This document shows positions 13,631 through 28,260 of a stretch of DNA of 64,000 nt, piece after piece (position 1 is the stretch's first letter; the number at the start of each line of letters is the position of its first letter). Source of the DNA: Osmia lignaria lignaria (Eukaryota; Arthropoda; Insecta; Hymenoptera; Megachilidae); contig NC_135043.1 in the NCBI RefSeq assembly GCF_051020975.1, forward strand, positions 8,246,001 through 8,310,000. Direction: 5' to 3'. A program made the translations under genes and the position numbers. The notes under the pieces were generated by a model, which did not search any database, was not told the origin of the DNA, and was given only the letters and a program-made list of their open reading frames with translations.

Positions 13631-16600
13631 CAAGGCGAATTTCTCGATAACCCAAGTTATTAACTCATAAAGGCCGAGTTAAGGCAGGGTTAGGGGATGA
13701 AGCATCCCCCGCTATTATCGCGAATTTACATACCCCGGAGCAAGGGTGATGAAGATGAAGACACAACCGCCCCAGCCTACCCTTCATTTCCCTTCGTCGA
13801 CAATAAAAGCTCGCGCCCCGAAGTGTAATGGTTTAATGTAGACGCCGGCGTCGCCGCGAGATCGAACACCGGAGGGAAGTTGAAAATCTGGACGGTTGAT
13901 TAATGACATTGCTGAACATCGATAATTTCGCTTCGCCAGCACGAAGAATGATCCGCGGGTATAATCGAAAACCAAGATGAAGAAGGCTGAAAAAGAAAGC
14001 CTCGTTTCTGGTGTGATCGAGTGGAGGGGTAGTAGTAATCCATTTTAACACATCATCTTCGTTTCGATACTATTGAAATTTGTTGAATCATATTTTCTTT
14101 CTGTTAACTAACATTTCATTTTTAATTATAAATATCTGAATTTTAGCTATTATCATAGTTGCATAAATTATTTAAAAGTTTTATTTTCAAAATCACTGTG
14201 TTCCAGAAATAAATCTAATGTACTTTTGTTCAATAGATAACTTAGCCTAAATTTTTCTATTGATTTAGCTAATTAAAAGAATTCAGCGACTTGCAACGAG
14301 AAACAATGAAAATTGACGAATGAAACTCGTTTAAAAATAGATCGTCGTCGACCGTTTCGCTTTTGAAACAATTACGCCAGGAAAAGTGACGAAACTTTTA
14401 ACAACGCTTTTCTCTTTATGCTCGTTACAGAGGCAAAGTAACGTAGCCATGCTCGCGTAAACAAGTACATTTTATGGCTTAGGTTTAAGACGAAAGTTTT
14501 TAATGACCGTCAGTGGACCCCTAACTGGATTGCATTAACGCTTTCAGGTGTGTATTGCTATGAGTTAATGGATCTTGCGGAGCACACGAGAGACACGGAT
14601 GCACCACTTCTTCAAGTCATAACTCGAAATACTCGTCAAGATGAAATGAAATAAAATGAAATGTTTCCACGTTGATCGAACATCAATGCAACTTTTCGGT
14701 CGTAACATTTTACGGGGCAAATGTGACACTCGCGTTGAAATTCAATTAAATTTTATTGCCGAGAATATTTATGAAACATATTTTAATAAATATCATACTA
14801 TTCATACTTATTATTTTCAAAGATGGATCTTTTAATACCTCCACGTAGAAATCGATTATTAGCGAATTTATTTCGCGCGCCGATCGTTCCCTAGCATAAT
14901 ACCTAATTTCCTGCTGAGAAAGCATAATAGAGAAAATGGAGGGGATAAGAAGGTAAAAAAAGAATAGCCGATGTAATAAGAAGAATAACGCGACAGCGCA
15001 ATCAGAATAGAGACAAAGAGCGAACGAGATAAGGGTACAGGAAGAAGGGATGAAAAGGGACAACGATAAAGGGAGGGCAAGTCCGTCGAGATGTGAAATG
15101 GGTTTAATTAATCTCCGCCTAATTGTGTCGGGGACCTGAGATTTCCAGGGACGTATTAATTTATGCCACCGAATTATGCAGCCCCAACCAGATGAACGCT
15201 TCTGTCATTTCTCAATTGCACGGAACGCTCAAATAATTCAGGTTTAAATGTTTGCCCTTTTTTTTTTTAAATGTTCATACACGTTCGGTTTTCTGCCGTT
15301 TCGCGTATTCTGTAGTTAAAGCACGGAACGTTTCGTGTAACTGGGTCATGGCTGTAAATTTGAAGTGGTTCAGATAGAAGAAAATGTCAGAAGGTGAAAT
15401 TGAATCATTCAGAATTCTCTGTACTTGACTTTCAATTAAACTGTACACTTATGACATGGCATACGAGAGAATTACTAATTAATGAAACAACACGTTTGAG
15501 AATTATAACACATTATAACAAGAATTTCTGAAGATACAAATTAACCCACTGACCTTTTCACACAATTCATTTCTTAATAACTCAGTTCACATTTACAACA
15601 TGCAATAAATTTCTTCTCGCAAAATTTAAACAATGGCCTACTTTAAATTTAATCTCAACGCCTCTTGAATCCAACTTTTAACTTTCATATCAGAGTCAAA
15701 AAGGGGTTTCATCGATTTGATTTCAAAATTAATAACACACCAAACTCTCGTGAAACAAAACATCTTCAAGTACATCGAAGTATTATAAAGTACTTTTATA
15801 AAAATTTCACTGACGATTTTCAAGGAACAAGGAAGCTAGAGGAGGACAGGATCAAAAGTGGATTTTGGTTACTGGAAAGACAGCCAAAGACGACTACGTG
15901 TCGACTCCTCGTTGGCCGTGTGAGTAAACTTGCGCTCTTATCATGGACCAATGTGCAACGAGGAGATAGCGGGTAGCACGTCAAAGAGAATAAGCGATCG
16001 ATACTCGATGGCCCCTTTGTCAAGGGATTAGCTCGCGGCTTCTACGTGCATGAACGGCCCTCGAAAGGGAGGAAGACCAGTCAACAGAGACTGGACGAGA
16101 GAAATCCTTACACCGTCCATTCCAACTAAGCTTCGCCTGCTCGACTACGAACAGTATTACACGGCTGATCCTGGCAAAAATTGTTTCCTTCAAACGGTAT
16201 TACGTTCTTTCTATACTTAAGTTTCAAGTAGAACAGATCAGTAACTAACTCTTCGTTCCCAAAGTCATTGATATTTTCAACTAAATAATATATAGAATAA
16301 TTTAATTTTTTAATTTGCTTGTCGCGAATTTCTACCACTTGACTCTTGAATCCAGCGCATAACTTCCGCACTTTCAATAAAGCGACACTTCGTCTTACGA
16401 AATTGTTCCCGCGTTTTTACACCGTTTCAAGTGAAACGCGGCTCCTGGAAATGAATTCCGCCACTTTTAATATCCTGGCAACATGCAAACGGCACGGCAA
16501 GTATCCGGCAAGGAATGAAGTTAACCCAACAATGCGCCGTTCCGTTATATCACGATGAAGGCACTCGCAGTTTAATGGAACGAAGAAATGGCGTCTCGAA

Positions 16601-19518
16601 TTGTTCCTTCGTTTCGTTTTTGTCCGATTTTCCTTTTCAGAATGTAACAAGGAACTTTATAGATCCTCCGTTTTCGTGTTTCCATCCGAAAGAATGTCTC
16701 TTTAATTTAACTATGAAACGAATCCACTATGTGATTTGTATACTATACCCACTGCTTTTCAATTACAGAAAAGAAAATATTATTACGATTTGTGAAATCC
16801 TTCAATCGCATTTTCAGCTCACTGTTCCTAAAAACACCTTTATTCCCATTACTCAGGATGAACGGGTTACGAAGGATATAACTCGAAGATGAAAGCAGAC
16901 GATAGGAGGATTGAAAAGGAACGAGAATCCGTCCACCATAATTCCGAGAAATGGAAAAGGCCCACGCTCTTATTGACCATGTGAAAGAGACCAGGTTAGG
17001 CTGACACATGGACATACGTTACCCTTGCACCGTCTAACGTTCCCTTTTTGTCCCAGCCTTCATTTTATAGATGGATCGGCGAGGTTTTACACTCGCGCCA
17101 CGAACAAGACATGGTTCGTGTTTTGCTTCGAACCATTTCTCCATCGAACCGAAATATCGTCATTTCACGGATTTCAATTGATTTCAATAAAAATTAAATT
17201 TTGAAAAATATATTTCCTGAATTTACACGGAACGATGCTCTTTTCATTTAATTTTTCCATACCTATGAAAGGAGAACGAACGTTATCGTTTCACAGGCCA
17301 CCCACGCTTATTTCAAACAAATCAACGGGTCTCCATCGGTCGTAAAGACCGCTCGTTCGTTCGTTATCAACTCAGCAAACACAGAGTATCACGGAAGACC
17401 AATATTTTACGCCGAGAATACTCTCCAGAACGTCGATCGTATCCATTTAGAGAGTTTGCTTTCAACGTTCGATCCTTCATCGTCCACGTCTATTTACACC
17501 CCCCCCTGTTCCATTTCGAATTATTGTACAACGTTTCATTCGTAATGACTGTCAGAATTTGCTGTGCCTCGAAAAGGAACAAAGTCGCATCAAGATTCTT
17601 AGAAAAAATCATAGAAATCTATCTAAAAAAAAAAAAAAGAATTTATCTAATCGAAATGAAAATTATTACAGCAGTGCCCTATACATCAATAATATTTGCA
17701 ATCTTCTGTTTTATAACTTATACACTTAGGGTGGCCTGAATTTTGTAATCTCTATAATATAATCAATAAATGGAAACCTCAAGTTCTTAGACACGTTCTG
17801 GTAGATTTCTCGTGTTTCGATCACCGTTTTGCATGGCAGTGGTGTTCGCAAAGCAACGACAGGAAGCCACGCATTCTCGTGCAAAATTCCCAATTACACC
17901 CGAGTCCTTTCGTCCTCTCGTCTACACATACCTGCATATACACACACATCGGTACACTTGTATACGTAGCCTCACGTACACAATCCTCCATGGAAACCAA
18001 ATGCAGAGCCGGTCGATCATTTTCGACTGGAGAAGTTCGAGTGCCTTCGCAGTTTCGAGAGCTGGATTAACGAGTTTCCTCAAAGCGGTTGCCAACGCAC
18101 AGAAGCAAAAGGGAGGACAAGGGCGGAGGGACCGAGCACTGTCAGAGATTCCGGGGAATGACAAAGTCTCGAGACGATCGTTAAATCCATTCGTAACTCG
18201 GGGAAACTGGTCGCTTTGACTGATGGGAGACGTCGTGGTTAGAACAAATCACTTTTGTCGCTAATGCCTCCGAGATGCTATATTCCCTCGTTCCTTCGAG
18301 GGGGTTGCTTTGCATTCAACGGTGAAAGCTATTGCTTGTGATTCGTTAATTTCAGTTTATTGCGGTGTATGATTAATGAGAAATCGTTTTTACGAGAAAC
18401 CTTATTTTATAGCTTCGGACGATTAATTACAAAAAGAAGATAGCATCTCTATCGTTGTTTGAGATAATTTAAATAGATTATTTCTTTAAACAAATTTCTA
18501 CTTGGAATTCGTAATATTAACACCTAAACTTTATATTAAGGTGCTGTTTTCGAAATATATATTAAACTTTCCAGAGATCTTTCTTATACACTAAATACAC
18601 CAATAAAGTTCAAAGTTTCCTACCCACGAAGAAACTACTTACTCTTGAACTACTCCACTTTATTATTACGCTCTACATCACACCACTTCATTCTCCATTT
18701 CACACGATTATTATGTCACAAACTTTCGAACTTTACCTTCGAAACAATTCAACCTAGGTTCAATTCATCATGTCCCTTCGCCTGTCTCAATAGAAACAAT
18801 CTAACTAATACATCTTGTTTTACATAGCGATCAGACTATCGCCACTTGTTGCTTACAGGTGGCGACATGCCTTGAATACCTGTTCAGACACGAGAAACCG
18901 CCAACCATTTCTACCTGTGTGTCCATCCCTTGAATATCATCCAACCCCGTTCGCGTCTCGAATCCCTCTCGTCAGTCGAGTTCTTCGAGCACTTTTGGCT
19001 AGATTCCAGACCACCGAACCTGCTGTTCCGCGGGCAATTATACGTATTGTTATCTTGCCAGTAATCGCCGGTTATTTTTGGATAATTAGGACCCGGTCGC
19101 TGACGTGGCGTAGATGATATGTGGGTAACGTTAGTCGAATTGCGTCACAGTTCTCGGAACGATTTTATGGAAAGTTCTTGAGCGGATCGTGTAGCGGAGC
19201 ACCGGTTCGTTTGTTCGAGACCGATCCAAGTTGGGAACTCGGAATCGTACTGGGGGTAATTTGTCACAGTCAACGCTATCGTTTCCGTTGTAAATGGACC
19301 GAATCGAGGTGTTTTTATCTCGAACAACGGATATTCTTGGTCGACGAGGTCGTTTTTTTTTTTTTTTGTCATAGGACGTGGATGTAGGTTAAGAGTGATT
19401 TTTCGTGAACGATGATAAAGTTTAATAGATCAAGAATGAAATGTAAAAAAAAAGGGAGAAAGGGATTTTAACAGAGTACTCGTTGAATAGAAAATAAATT
19501 TGATATCATAGAATCTTT

Positions 19519-19753
19519 CACTGGTGGAATTAATTCTGGACACTTTGAATAAAAATATTCTTTATTTCATATTTGTTTGATACCGTAATATTTCTACATG
19601 ATTTGGTTCGTAAATGTTTTAAAACTTGTAATTTAAAAAAATCTAAACTGAGAATATCCAACGAAATATTAATTTTTTCCTACCTCCTTTCATACGTTGA
19701 AATAGTAATTTTTAGTAAAAATTTAAAAGTGTCCAGAATTAATTCCACTAGTG
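19519..19753. mobile_element. MITE-like non-autonomous DNA transposon remnant with 28-bp terminal inverted repeats
   Basis: The left end (19519-19546) begins CACTGGTGGAATTAATTCTG and continues GACACTTT. The reverse complement of the right end (19726-19753) begins CACTAGTGGAATTAATTCTG and continues GACACTTT. The two 28-bp arms differ at one base. The element is 235 bp, AT-rich inside, and has no transposase. The right flank is TA while the left flank is TT, so a TA target duplication of the Tc1/mariner type is possible but has decayed on one side. The short size, inverted ends and lack of coding capacity are typical of MITEs. The superfamily assignment is an inference from end sequence and flank. 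Confidence 0.75.
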
Positions 19754-20249
19754 TATATTATACCCAACAACAAACATCCTCTTCAACCCTACAATTCACC
19801 TAAAACTAACACGTCCCAAGTATCAACCTTCGAAAAAATCCATTTACCAAAGAAACGAGCGTTATCCCCGATCGTTTTTAAAGGAAACGACTATTCTGAA
19901 AAGGTTGACACTAACGTAGCTCGATCCCGAAAGATCGAGTATCAGGAAGAATCGGATCTTCTATGGTTTCGAAAGGAAATGGTCTCGCTCGGCAGTGAAG
20001 AGAAACAGCAAGGAAAGAGTGGATAACGGCGGGTAGAAATGGGCTAACCGGGATAGAGAATCGCGAGAAACATAGGGAAGGTTCGCGAATATCTGGGTGT
20101 GCAGGAGGCCAGGCGCCTCTGCACTTGGCGTGAAAGGCTGTTAGCATAGGAATGGTTTGCCCTCGAGTAGAGTGGTCCATTGTCGGGTCAGCCGTTCACA
20201 GAAGTGCCATCGGCCTCCGAGTGTCGTATATACGGAGAAAGAACACCTC

Positions 20250-20284
20250 CAGCAGCAGCAGCAGCAGCATCACCAGCAGCCAGC
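20250..20284. repeat. CAG trinucleotide repeat
   Basis: Six perfect CAG units are followed by CATCAC and further CAG units. Read on the plus strand it gives polyGln/His or polyAla depending on frame. A 133-codon plus-strand open frame (20180-20581) crosses it, but it has no recognisable domain. Confidence 0.9.
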
Positions 20285-20767
20285 CTCCGTATCGAGAGAA
20301 CGGGACAACAATGGATGAGCACCGGGTCCCAGGCGCCTGCTGGATTTTCGTTGTTACACAACCGTCTCCCCATTGTCCTGACTGTTTGCGCTTTGCCGCG
20401 CCCGTTCACGACGCTTCAGCCCGCCCACGTTTCTTTCAACGACCTCTTTCCCTCCGCCGTGAAAACGGTTATCCTTCACGGTTTAAAAGTCGCCGTTCAG
20501 GATTTTCGTTCAACCACACTCGGCTTTTCTACCGTTCACTCGCATACTATTGAAACGTACACTACCAGCGTATGGGAGTGATTAATAGTTGCAATTCTGT
20601 GATCACTTGCGAACGAGATATATATTTTAGACCTACTGTGATAATTTCAAGACAGAAATAAACTTGAAAATAAATTTCAAAATCATGATATATGTACGAA
20701 CACCCTAAGATTTCGAACCGAATTGAATTTCACATAAAATATATCTATTCAAATGCTTTTGGACAGA

Positions 20768-20789
20768 AGCTTGAAAATATTTTCAAGCT
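20768..20789. repeat. 22-bp perfect palindrome
   Basis: The arms AGCTTGAAAAT and ATTTTCAAGCT meet without a loop. Every base is symmetric over 22 bp, and the symmetry ends at the next base on each side. It could be a dimeric factor binding site or a chance event. Confidence 0.9.
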
Positions 20790-23700
20790 GGAACATTCAG
20801 GTAGAATGTTTGACCGAACTACATACGCAATTAGCCAGACAGACGGGTCAAGGAAAATGAGAACAAACAAGAAGCATCAGCCTTAGGTTCGACGATAAAA
20901 TTGTTCTTCCGGTTCGCGGCAGTCAGCGTGTTAAGTGGGCAGATGTCTATCGCAACCCCAAGGCTGTTTCCACGTCACCGTATGAAACATCATACGCTCG
21001 AACGTAGCTCGCGTTTATCCTTCGCTTCGAGCGAGAATTCTTCCCTGTCGCATAATAAACTGTCCCCTTCCGGCGTGTTTCGGTCTTTTTCCATCGTGCC
21101 GTAAACACGGCAGATAAAACAATAAAATTATGGAGCGGAGCCAAGCGAAACCGCTCGCGACGTTTCCTCTCTCTCCCAACTTCCATCTCGTCACTGCTTC
21201 TCTTCCCGCCTGGCCGCGCTCCTATTCCGCTCAACCGCTCTTTTCCCTCGCGAGCACGCTACATTTTGCCTACAACGCGACGACATATCCGCGGCGCTTT
21301 ATTACCGAGTAACTTCGGGAAATAAGCCAACGCGGAAAATAACGTGCAATCCTAGTAACAGCTGTTTTCCCTCCTTTTTTTTTTTCATATTTTCATGTTT
21401 GGATCTTTCTATGTTGTACGTATTAATGTTCTTCGTGGATTAATGTTCTATAACGGACCTACCATAGTTTACTACATATTAATTAGAAATTTCGAAACGC
21501 ACGTGTAACAATAAAATATCATAGTAAAACACGTGGCAGGCAGGAAGCAAATCGAAAGACTACTGAATCTTACTCTTTCTCCGGAACAAGCCGGGTATCA
21601 GCTATCGACAAGTGTGCCCCGTCTTCGCTAGAACTTGCCTATCGATCACTTTGTCTACCCTATCCTCGTGTTCTACTACTGCGACACTCGCTACCGTCGC
21701 GTCGCGTCGCCTCTATCGTGGCTGCTATCTTTCCCGGTGCCAGCGTCGCTATAACCGTTGCAGACAGATAGCGTCCCGCCTCGTATGTCACTATTACCGG
21801 TGCCATTTCTCTTTTAGAATTTCCTTGCACCTTTTCACAACCTCTTTCGACCTCCATCCAACTGACAGACGAACCGGGGAAATTCTGTTTTTCCAATGAT
21901 CAACGCTTTAACGCGAATTGATCAAAATGTTATCGATACGTGTAGTGTAATGTGTATAAAGGAACAGAGAATTAGTAATAAATTATTATATATTTATAGT
22001 AATACGTATTGTATTATTTTTTGCAATTTTTTTTTTTATGACATTGAAAAAGAAAACAATTAAATGATTAATTATATGAAAAATTTATAACCGTATTCCA
22101 CGAAAAAGAAATAAATAATTGAAACAATAATTTTTCGACCCGGCAAGATCATTTTCGAGAAGAGTTCTCTCGTCTTTTCTTTTCTTGTCCAAGCGACGCG
22201 TGTTAATGTCAACGTTCTACGTTTGCCAAGATCGTGACACAGCCAGCAACACATACGGTAGGAAATTAATTACGACGGTGTCGCGCGAAATCATTAAAAT
22301 TTCTACGAACAAATAGAGGGTTAGAAGAGCGAAGAGGGACGAAATGAAACTTCCGCCGGTGAAACACTTAACGTACATACGAGCAAAAATATTTCTCCAG
22401 AATTCCGTCGCTACAACGATAAGTAGAGAGAAAAAGAGCTGGAGTAGAAGGTTAAAAAGAACTTCAACGCGTTCGTCAAGCTTTTTTATTCACGCGAGAG
22501 AAAATTCGTTTGCATGGAAACGTGGCTGGTGGATTCTAAGCAGCAACCCCCTTGGTCCGGTGTTTGAACACGAAATACTAATTATAACTTTCTTTATTAC
22601 ACATCCCGATATAGTTAACGGCAATGTTTGAGTTTATTATGACAACGGCAGAAGGTGATTTCACCTGATCGATCCTCGACGAGAGATTTTATCACCACGG
22701 AAAATTTACGACTAACATGAATTCACCAGGTGTACGATAAATTAACTCAGATCGATCGAAGGTTCAGACTGAAATTGAAAACGTCTAACCTTCCTGTTGG
22801 AAAAATAACAAATAAATATATTTTCTAAAGACTTCCAAAAGTTTTTGGATTTTCTATGTTCGATCTAACAAATAGGTGGTAAATTGCTAATTCCAGACGA
22901 TTTAATTACTAAATAAAATTGTTAACCACGGAGTTGATATCATGAAACAACGGTGGCTGAACACGAGAAAGAAAACAATGACGAAGCACATCGAGGCGAT
23001 CGAAGAATAAAAAATACATCGTAGAATTGCAAGCGTGGCGCGACGACGCGACGCGTAATTGAGTCGCACGAATCACAGAGAATTGATTACGCTACGCGTT
23101 CTCTCTTTGTTCCCTCTTTCCATTCCCATTTTTCCCTCTCTTTCGATCCGCGGGGAAAAGAGAATCTCCAGCCGCGAGCGTGCGAAGTCTCTGCAAATCT
23201 TTGTGACATTTTCATTAACCCACTACATGGACATTCTCGCAGAACCTCTGTGTGAAAGAGGATAAAATAGGGGGTTAGAGAAGAAAAAGATAAACTATCG
23301 CGGAGAATAATTAAGTACTTATGGAAATTTATATCTTCATTATACTCTATCGTCCTTATTTAAAATACAAGATTATATCGTAATTTGTATATTCCTGATT
23401 TTTTATTTTTGCAATGTCTTCACTCTGGTTACATCTTTCCTGTTCTACTGGTCCCGCTTTCTCGAGCGGACTAGCATCGTCGGGGCTCCTTTAAAATTAA
23501 CGATGCACCCGCTTAGGTCTCGCGCTCGGTAACGCGGCGCGTAATGATCGTCTAAACGGGCAGACCTGTTGAAACACTAGCACGCGAGCGTCCACTCGTT
23601 TCATCTGACATGCTACTCCGTTTGTTTGCTGAAATTAATACGACGGGAGGCGGATTAACGATCGCTACGCGAGGCAACACGCGCGGTAAATGAGTTTCAA

Positions 23701-26700
23701 ATGGTGCCGTGTCTTGACGTGCTTTTATCCCTGCTCGACCATTGTCCCGAGTCTCCGGTTCGTTTCACGTTATTGTAATTCCATGGTGGTTTGTTAGCTG
23801 TCCTTTGTCGACAAATTGCTTACTCATTGTCATTTACCTATACCGCTGATCGAAATTATTTTTCCAATAATAATTTGGAACAATTGCAATCGATATTAGA
23901 TCAACTACTTATTCTATTTTTAACAATTTTTTCAAGAGAAGCTTTTATTTTACATATACGACGGAAGTTGTACCATGAGATGAATTTCAGTGAATTTCTT
24001 TGGGAAAAGGGAACGTATTTTACAACTACCCATGAAAGAAACGTAATTTAACGCTTGCGTAAGTCAAATTGACACAGCTGTTTCTAATAAAACGTTGACG
24101 TGAATTCAGTATAATATCAGGAGAATCTCAAGAATAGCGTAATGAGAATCGTACTTCATAAAGGAAAGAATTTAATGTACCGCCCAGCAGCTACGCGTAC
24201 ATGTAATATGAATCTAAAATGGAATATATAACGTAACTTCTCTGACAACCGGTACGCATTTTATGTGATTTAATTTTCCCCACGTTGTTCTCTGACCTTT
24301 TGCTTAGAATGTAATATGCAAATTCTTCAGAATCCCAAGCATTATAATGGAACAACTTAAACTTATACGAGATTTAAACACGGTAATTTCAATTTTATAA
24401 AGACGTTAAGCTGCGTAACAGAAATTATGATAAAAATGTTCAAACTACTTTAAAATAAGGTACAGTTCGTTTTTTAAACATGTACGTATACGTAGAGCTA
24501 ACTTCATAATCAGTTACTACTTTTAATTAAAATTATACATCACAGATTTTAACTTTCCGTAACAATAGCAATCCATTACTGCAAAAGACGCGCGTTAAAT
24601 TGTGCTAAACTACTTCAGGATAATTGATTCACACATATCAGATAATTACACCACTCGGCTGTATGACCTTATTAATGCCATTCGTTGGGAACATTCAGCG
24701 ACCCGAATCGATATTGGCCACGATTTCGAGATATATTCTGCATAAAATGACTTCTAAGATAAATTACGAGCAGCCTCGTTAATCTTCCCTAATCAACACC
24801 ACTTGCAATTCATTTTTCTTTGCAAGGTATAAAATATCGTTTAGAACTTCTGGTATACAGAAGCTTATTACACTTTTAACATTCATTTTAGATTAAAAAT
24901 AAACTTTAATAAACATTTCATATAAAAAGTGTCTAAAAATGACTTCAATAAAAATAAGTTTTTCCTGTTACAAAAACATATTTTTATTTTAAATATCAGG
25001 ATGTTGATATTTAAATCGAATATCTGATATTCTAGTACCTGAACTTTCAAGAAAAATCATATTTTTACCAATAATTCCATTCAGCATTTCGACCCTTTAT
25101 TAACTGTTTCAACAATTGTTTCACCGTAAAAATATACATTTCTCATGAAGCAACGTATTGTTGCGATAATTTATAATTGTTTGAACGTTCCCGATAGTAA
25201 CTCGCTGAAATATTCAGTCGAATTAATATTGTACAATTGTTGGGGTTAGAATAGGGGGCGGTGGTCGATGGATCGATGGAATTTCTTGCAGTAAAATTAG
25301 CTTCGGAACGAGTAAATTTGTAATAAAGGCAATCGAGAGAGAGGGGGGGTCGTGACGCGAAGACTTTATTCGAGAGGTAACTAGGAGAGCGGAGAGTATC
25401 GATTTGTAATTATGAAATGAGTTATTGGATATCGAATACTTCGAAGCACGTGTATATAGCCGGATTTCCGCTTGGCTCTGCTATACGTATTGCTTTCTCG
25501 TCGATCACACGACATTTATTAACTTCTGACGCAATTTTTTTTCCTACCACGGAAACACAGAACTCTACAACCGTCGGTAGATTCGTTACGTTTCTCGCAT
25601 ACTTTACATTCGTATCGACGTTTTAATTTCACATTCGAAAGTGATAAATCTCGGTGGAAACTCGCAATACGATGTTTTATTAAATGCTCGAAACACCTCG
25701 CGAAATATTTTATTTGTAACGTTTGAAAAATCTGTCGGTTCGTTGGTTTCACTTCAAAGAAAAAAGAATTGGAGTAGATAAAAAATCGCGTTCCGGTAAA
25801 TATTAGGTACGTTTGATTGATAAAAATGATACGAGTCCGTGTTTCCCAGTTTAACGTTACGCGCTTAATATAAAAATATTTGTCAACGGCTTGTAATTTA
25901 TAGACTCGACGTGTACGTCACCGACACGATGGAATGGCGACCACATTACACTCCGATAGTTATTTTTCAACCCGCGAGAACCATGCAAATAAAATAGTGC
26001 ATTGAAAATGTTTTTGGTACGTGGACGTGAATATAAAACAGAAGCACTTAAAATATTTTCACTAATGTAAGATAGTTCTTTTTAAAAGAAATTCCTCTGA
26101 TTCTGTTAAAAGGATCATACTTTATAAACAATTTAGTAATTTAAAAATATTCTTTGGACTTCTTGCAGACGTGGCACAAAAAATAGGATCATACGGGTAA
26201 GAAAGAGTTGGTGGTAGACCAAACGCTGCAGAATTCCTTGTCGCGTTATCTTCTTTCTATTCTCTAAAGAATCCCACTACCATAGAGTTAATCAATACGA
26301 AAAAAGCCTTTGCTCTGGTGAAAGGGTCCGCGACTCCCTCGTGAAGACGAACTTAAATTGAAAGTGTCCTTTACAATGTACAAGGGAAAGGCGAGAGGAG
26401 GAAGCTCGCTGGAAAGTGCAGACTCTTTCCTCGTCTCTTTCCATCCAGTGTATCTGAACCCCACATCACATATCCTTCTTTCTTTCTATCCTTTCTCGTT
26501 GCTCTCAGTCTAACGAGTAAATAGCTGAAAGAACTCGTTGGCAAGGAAAAGGAAAGAACAGATGATGGAAGGGTAAAGGGATCGGAGGAAAAGAAAAAGT
26601 AGCTGTGTAACCAGCTGCTCAGCCCAAGATTGACAGACTGAGACGACCAGGGAGTTGCTGGATACAGTGTATTTTAATAATCGTGGAAAATGTAAGTAAA

Positions 26701-27419
26701 AGATTTCGAAAAATAGAATGGAAACATTGGTTGCTCTAAAAGCCACCCCTTAGAAATTTAATCCTGGAACGGTAACGTTAGACTGGGAACGGCTAGCGAC
26801 GATTAGATTGCGAGAGGACGAGAGTGGACGAATGCTACGGGGAGAGAATGGTGAAATAAAAACGTCCGGATAGCAATTTGCAATAGTAAGGTCACTGGTT
26901 AGTGTATACGAAAGGGGAACGAGGGTGCTACTACGATAAAGCTTACTTTCCGAATGCCTGTATGTAGTGTTCCAATTAACCGGATCACCTCGTACTACAC
27001 AGACGTATTGTTTCAGTGTTTTTTTTTTTCTAATCAAACTAACTTCATTTCACGAGAGTTATTATTAACACTCTTGGCATCCTAACAATAATTTTCTGAA
27101 AATAATTTGCTTCATCATTGCAATCGTGGAAGAAAACTCTCTCGGCGTTCGAGTCGGTAGGAATCCCACCAAATCCTCGTAATCCGCAATAAATTCCCCC
27201 CTTTTTCTAATCGAACTTCCTCCAGTAGCATTTCGCTCTATTCGCTGAGTAAGTTCCATTCGTTTGCTCGTGAAATCGAGTCGAAGATGTCGGGAGCGTT
27301 AGGCTCCGATCCTTTCTCGCGAGGCTAACAGCAAGCAAGGATAACGATAGTCGTTCTATCCTGCGAACGTGTACGGTAAAGTTTCCGGAAATGAGCGGTT
27401 CCACGGACGGCTGAAGCAT

Positions 27420-28260
27420 CCTGGCGAAACGATACGATAACGACGGCTCGTTTCGCCGCGACTACCACGGGAACAATCGCGCTGAATGTCTGCGCTAGAC
27501 AAATGGCGCGAGTTACGATGTACCGCTAATTTTTCTGCGCCCCTGAATGGACCGCGATTTTTCCTACCCTCGGTTCGGCTTCTTCGCGGGAAAATATATT
27601 ACGCTGAATTTTAAGCCGTATTTTTTCGCGCTCGATGTGCTCGCGGATTAATGGCAGGAACTTCGGAGGATCCGTCATCCTTATAGGATCCTCATCGCGA
27701 AACTATTCGTTGTATGGTTTTGGCTCCTTCTATCGGATTGATTTAATAGCTGCTTTGATATTTGAATAATTTTTTCATAGCAGCGTTAGTCTAATTGAAA
27801 AAAAAAAAACGATTCCATTTATCTGGATAGCCTGTCCATATTCGATACGACACAGGGCTAATAAAAATTCATCGTCGCGTGCGTGCGTGTGCTTCGCTCA
27901 AATTGCCGTCTCTCATCCTCTTCCAACTTGACACACACCCACGTACGTACGTACACAAGCTGATGCGTCTGCCTGTACGATGCGAAGCGCGTCGCGGTGC
28001 ATAATAGAAACTGTGGACGTCATGGAGAAAGCCGGAACCGGAGACCGGTCCATGGTCGAATTTCAACCGACGCTCGTCTCGATCAATTTACTTCTCGCTC
28101 GCGGCTGCATATCAATGGGCTGCATCCATCACCGACGAAATCGTCCACCGAAATGCCGTGTAATTAGGTATTCCTGCCGATGCTCGTCTCGCGGGGACGT
28201 ACCCGTTTGCGATTTAAATCGTATCGACGGGTTTAACGGCGAAACCGAACGGGAATAACC
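27420..28260. other. CpG-rich island without a recognised gene
   Basis: This is a long GC-rich stretch with dense CG dinucleotides and short open frames on both strands (for example 27980-28258 plus and 27869-28066 minus). Neither has a domain, a good start context or convincing splice sites. It may be a regulatory island or an unrecognised non-coding exon. Confidence 0.3.
27941..27955. repeat. Short (ACGT)n repeat
   Basis: Three to four ACGT units follow a CACACACC stretch, and a GTGC-rich run lies about 60 bp earlier (from about 27880). All are within a CpG-rich island. Confidence 0.85.

Noticed and set aside
20180..20581. 133-codon plus-strand frame across the CAG repeat
   Set aside because: The length comes from the repeat and GC-rich DNA. 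Another overlapping plus-strand frame is equally long (20152-20553), and none shows a domain.
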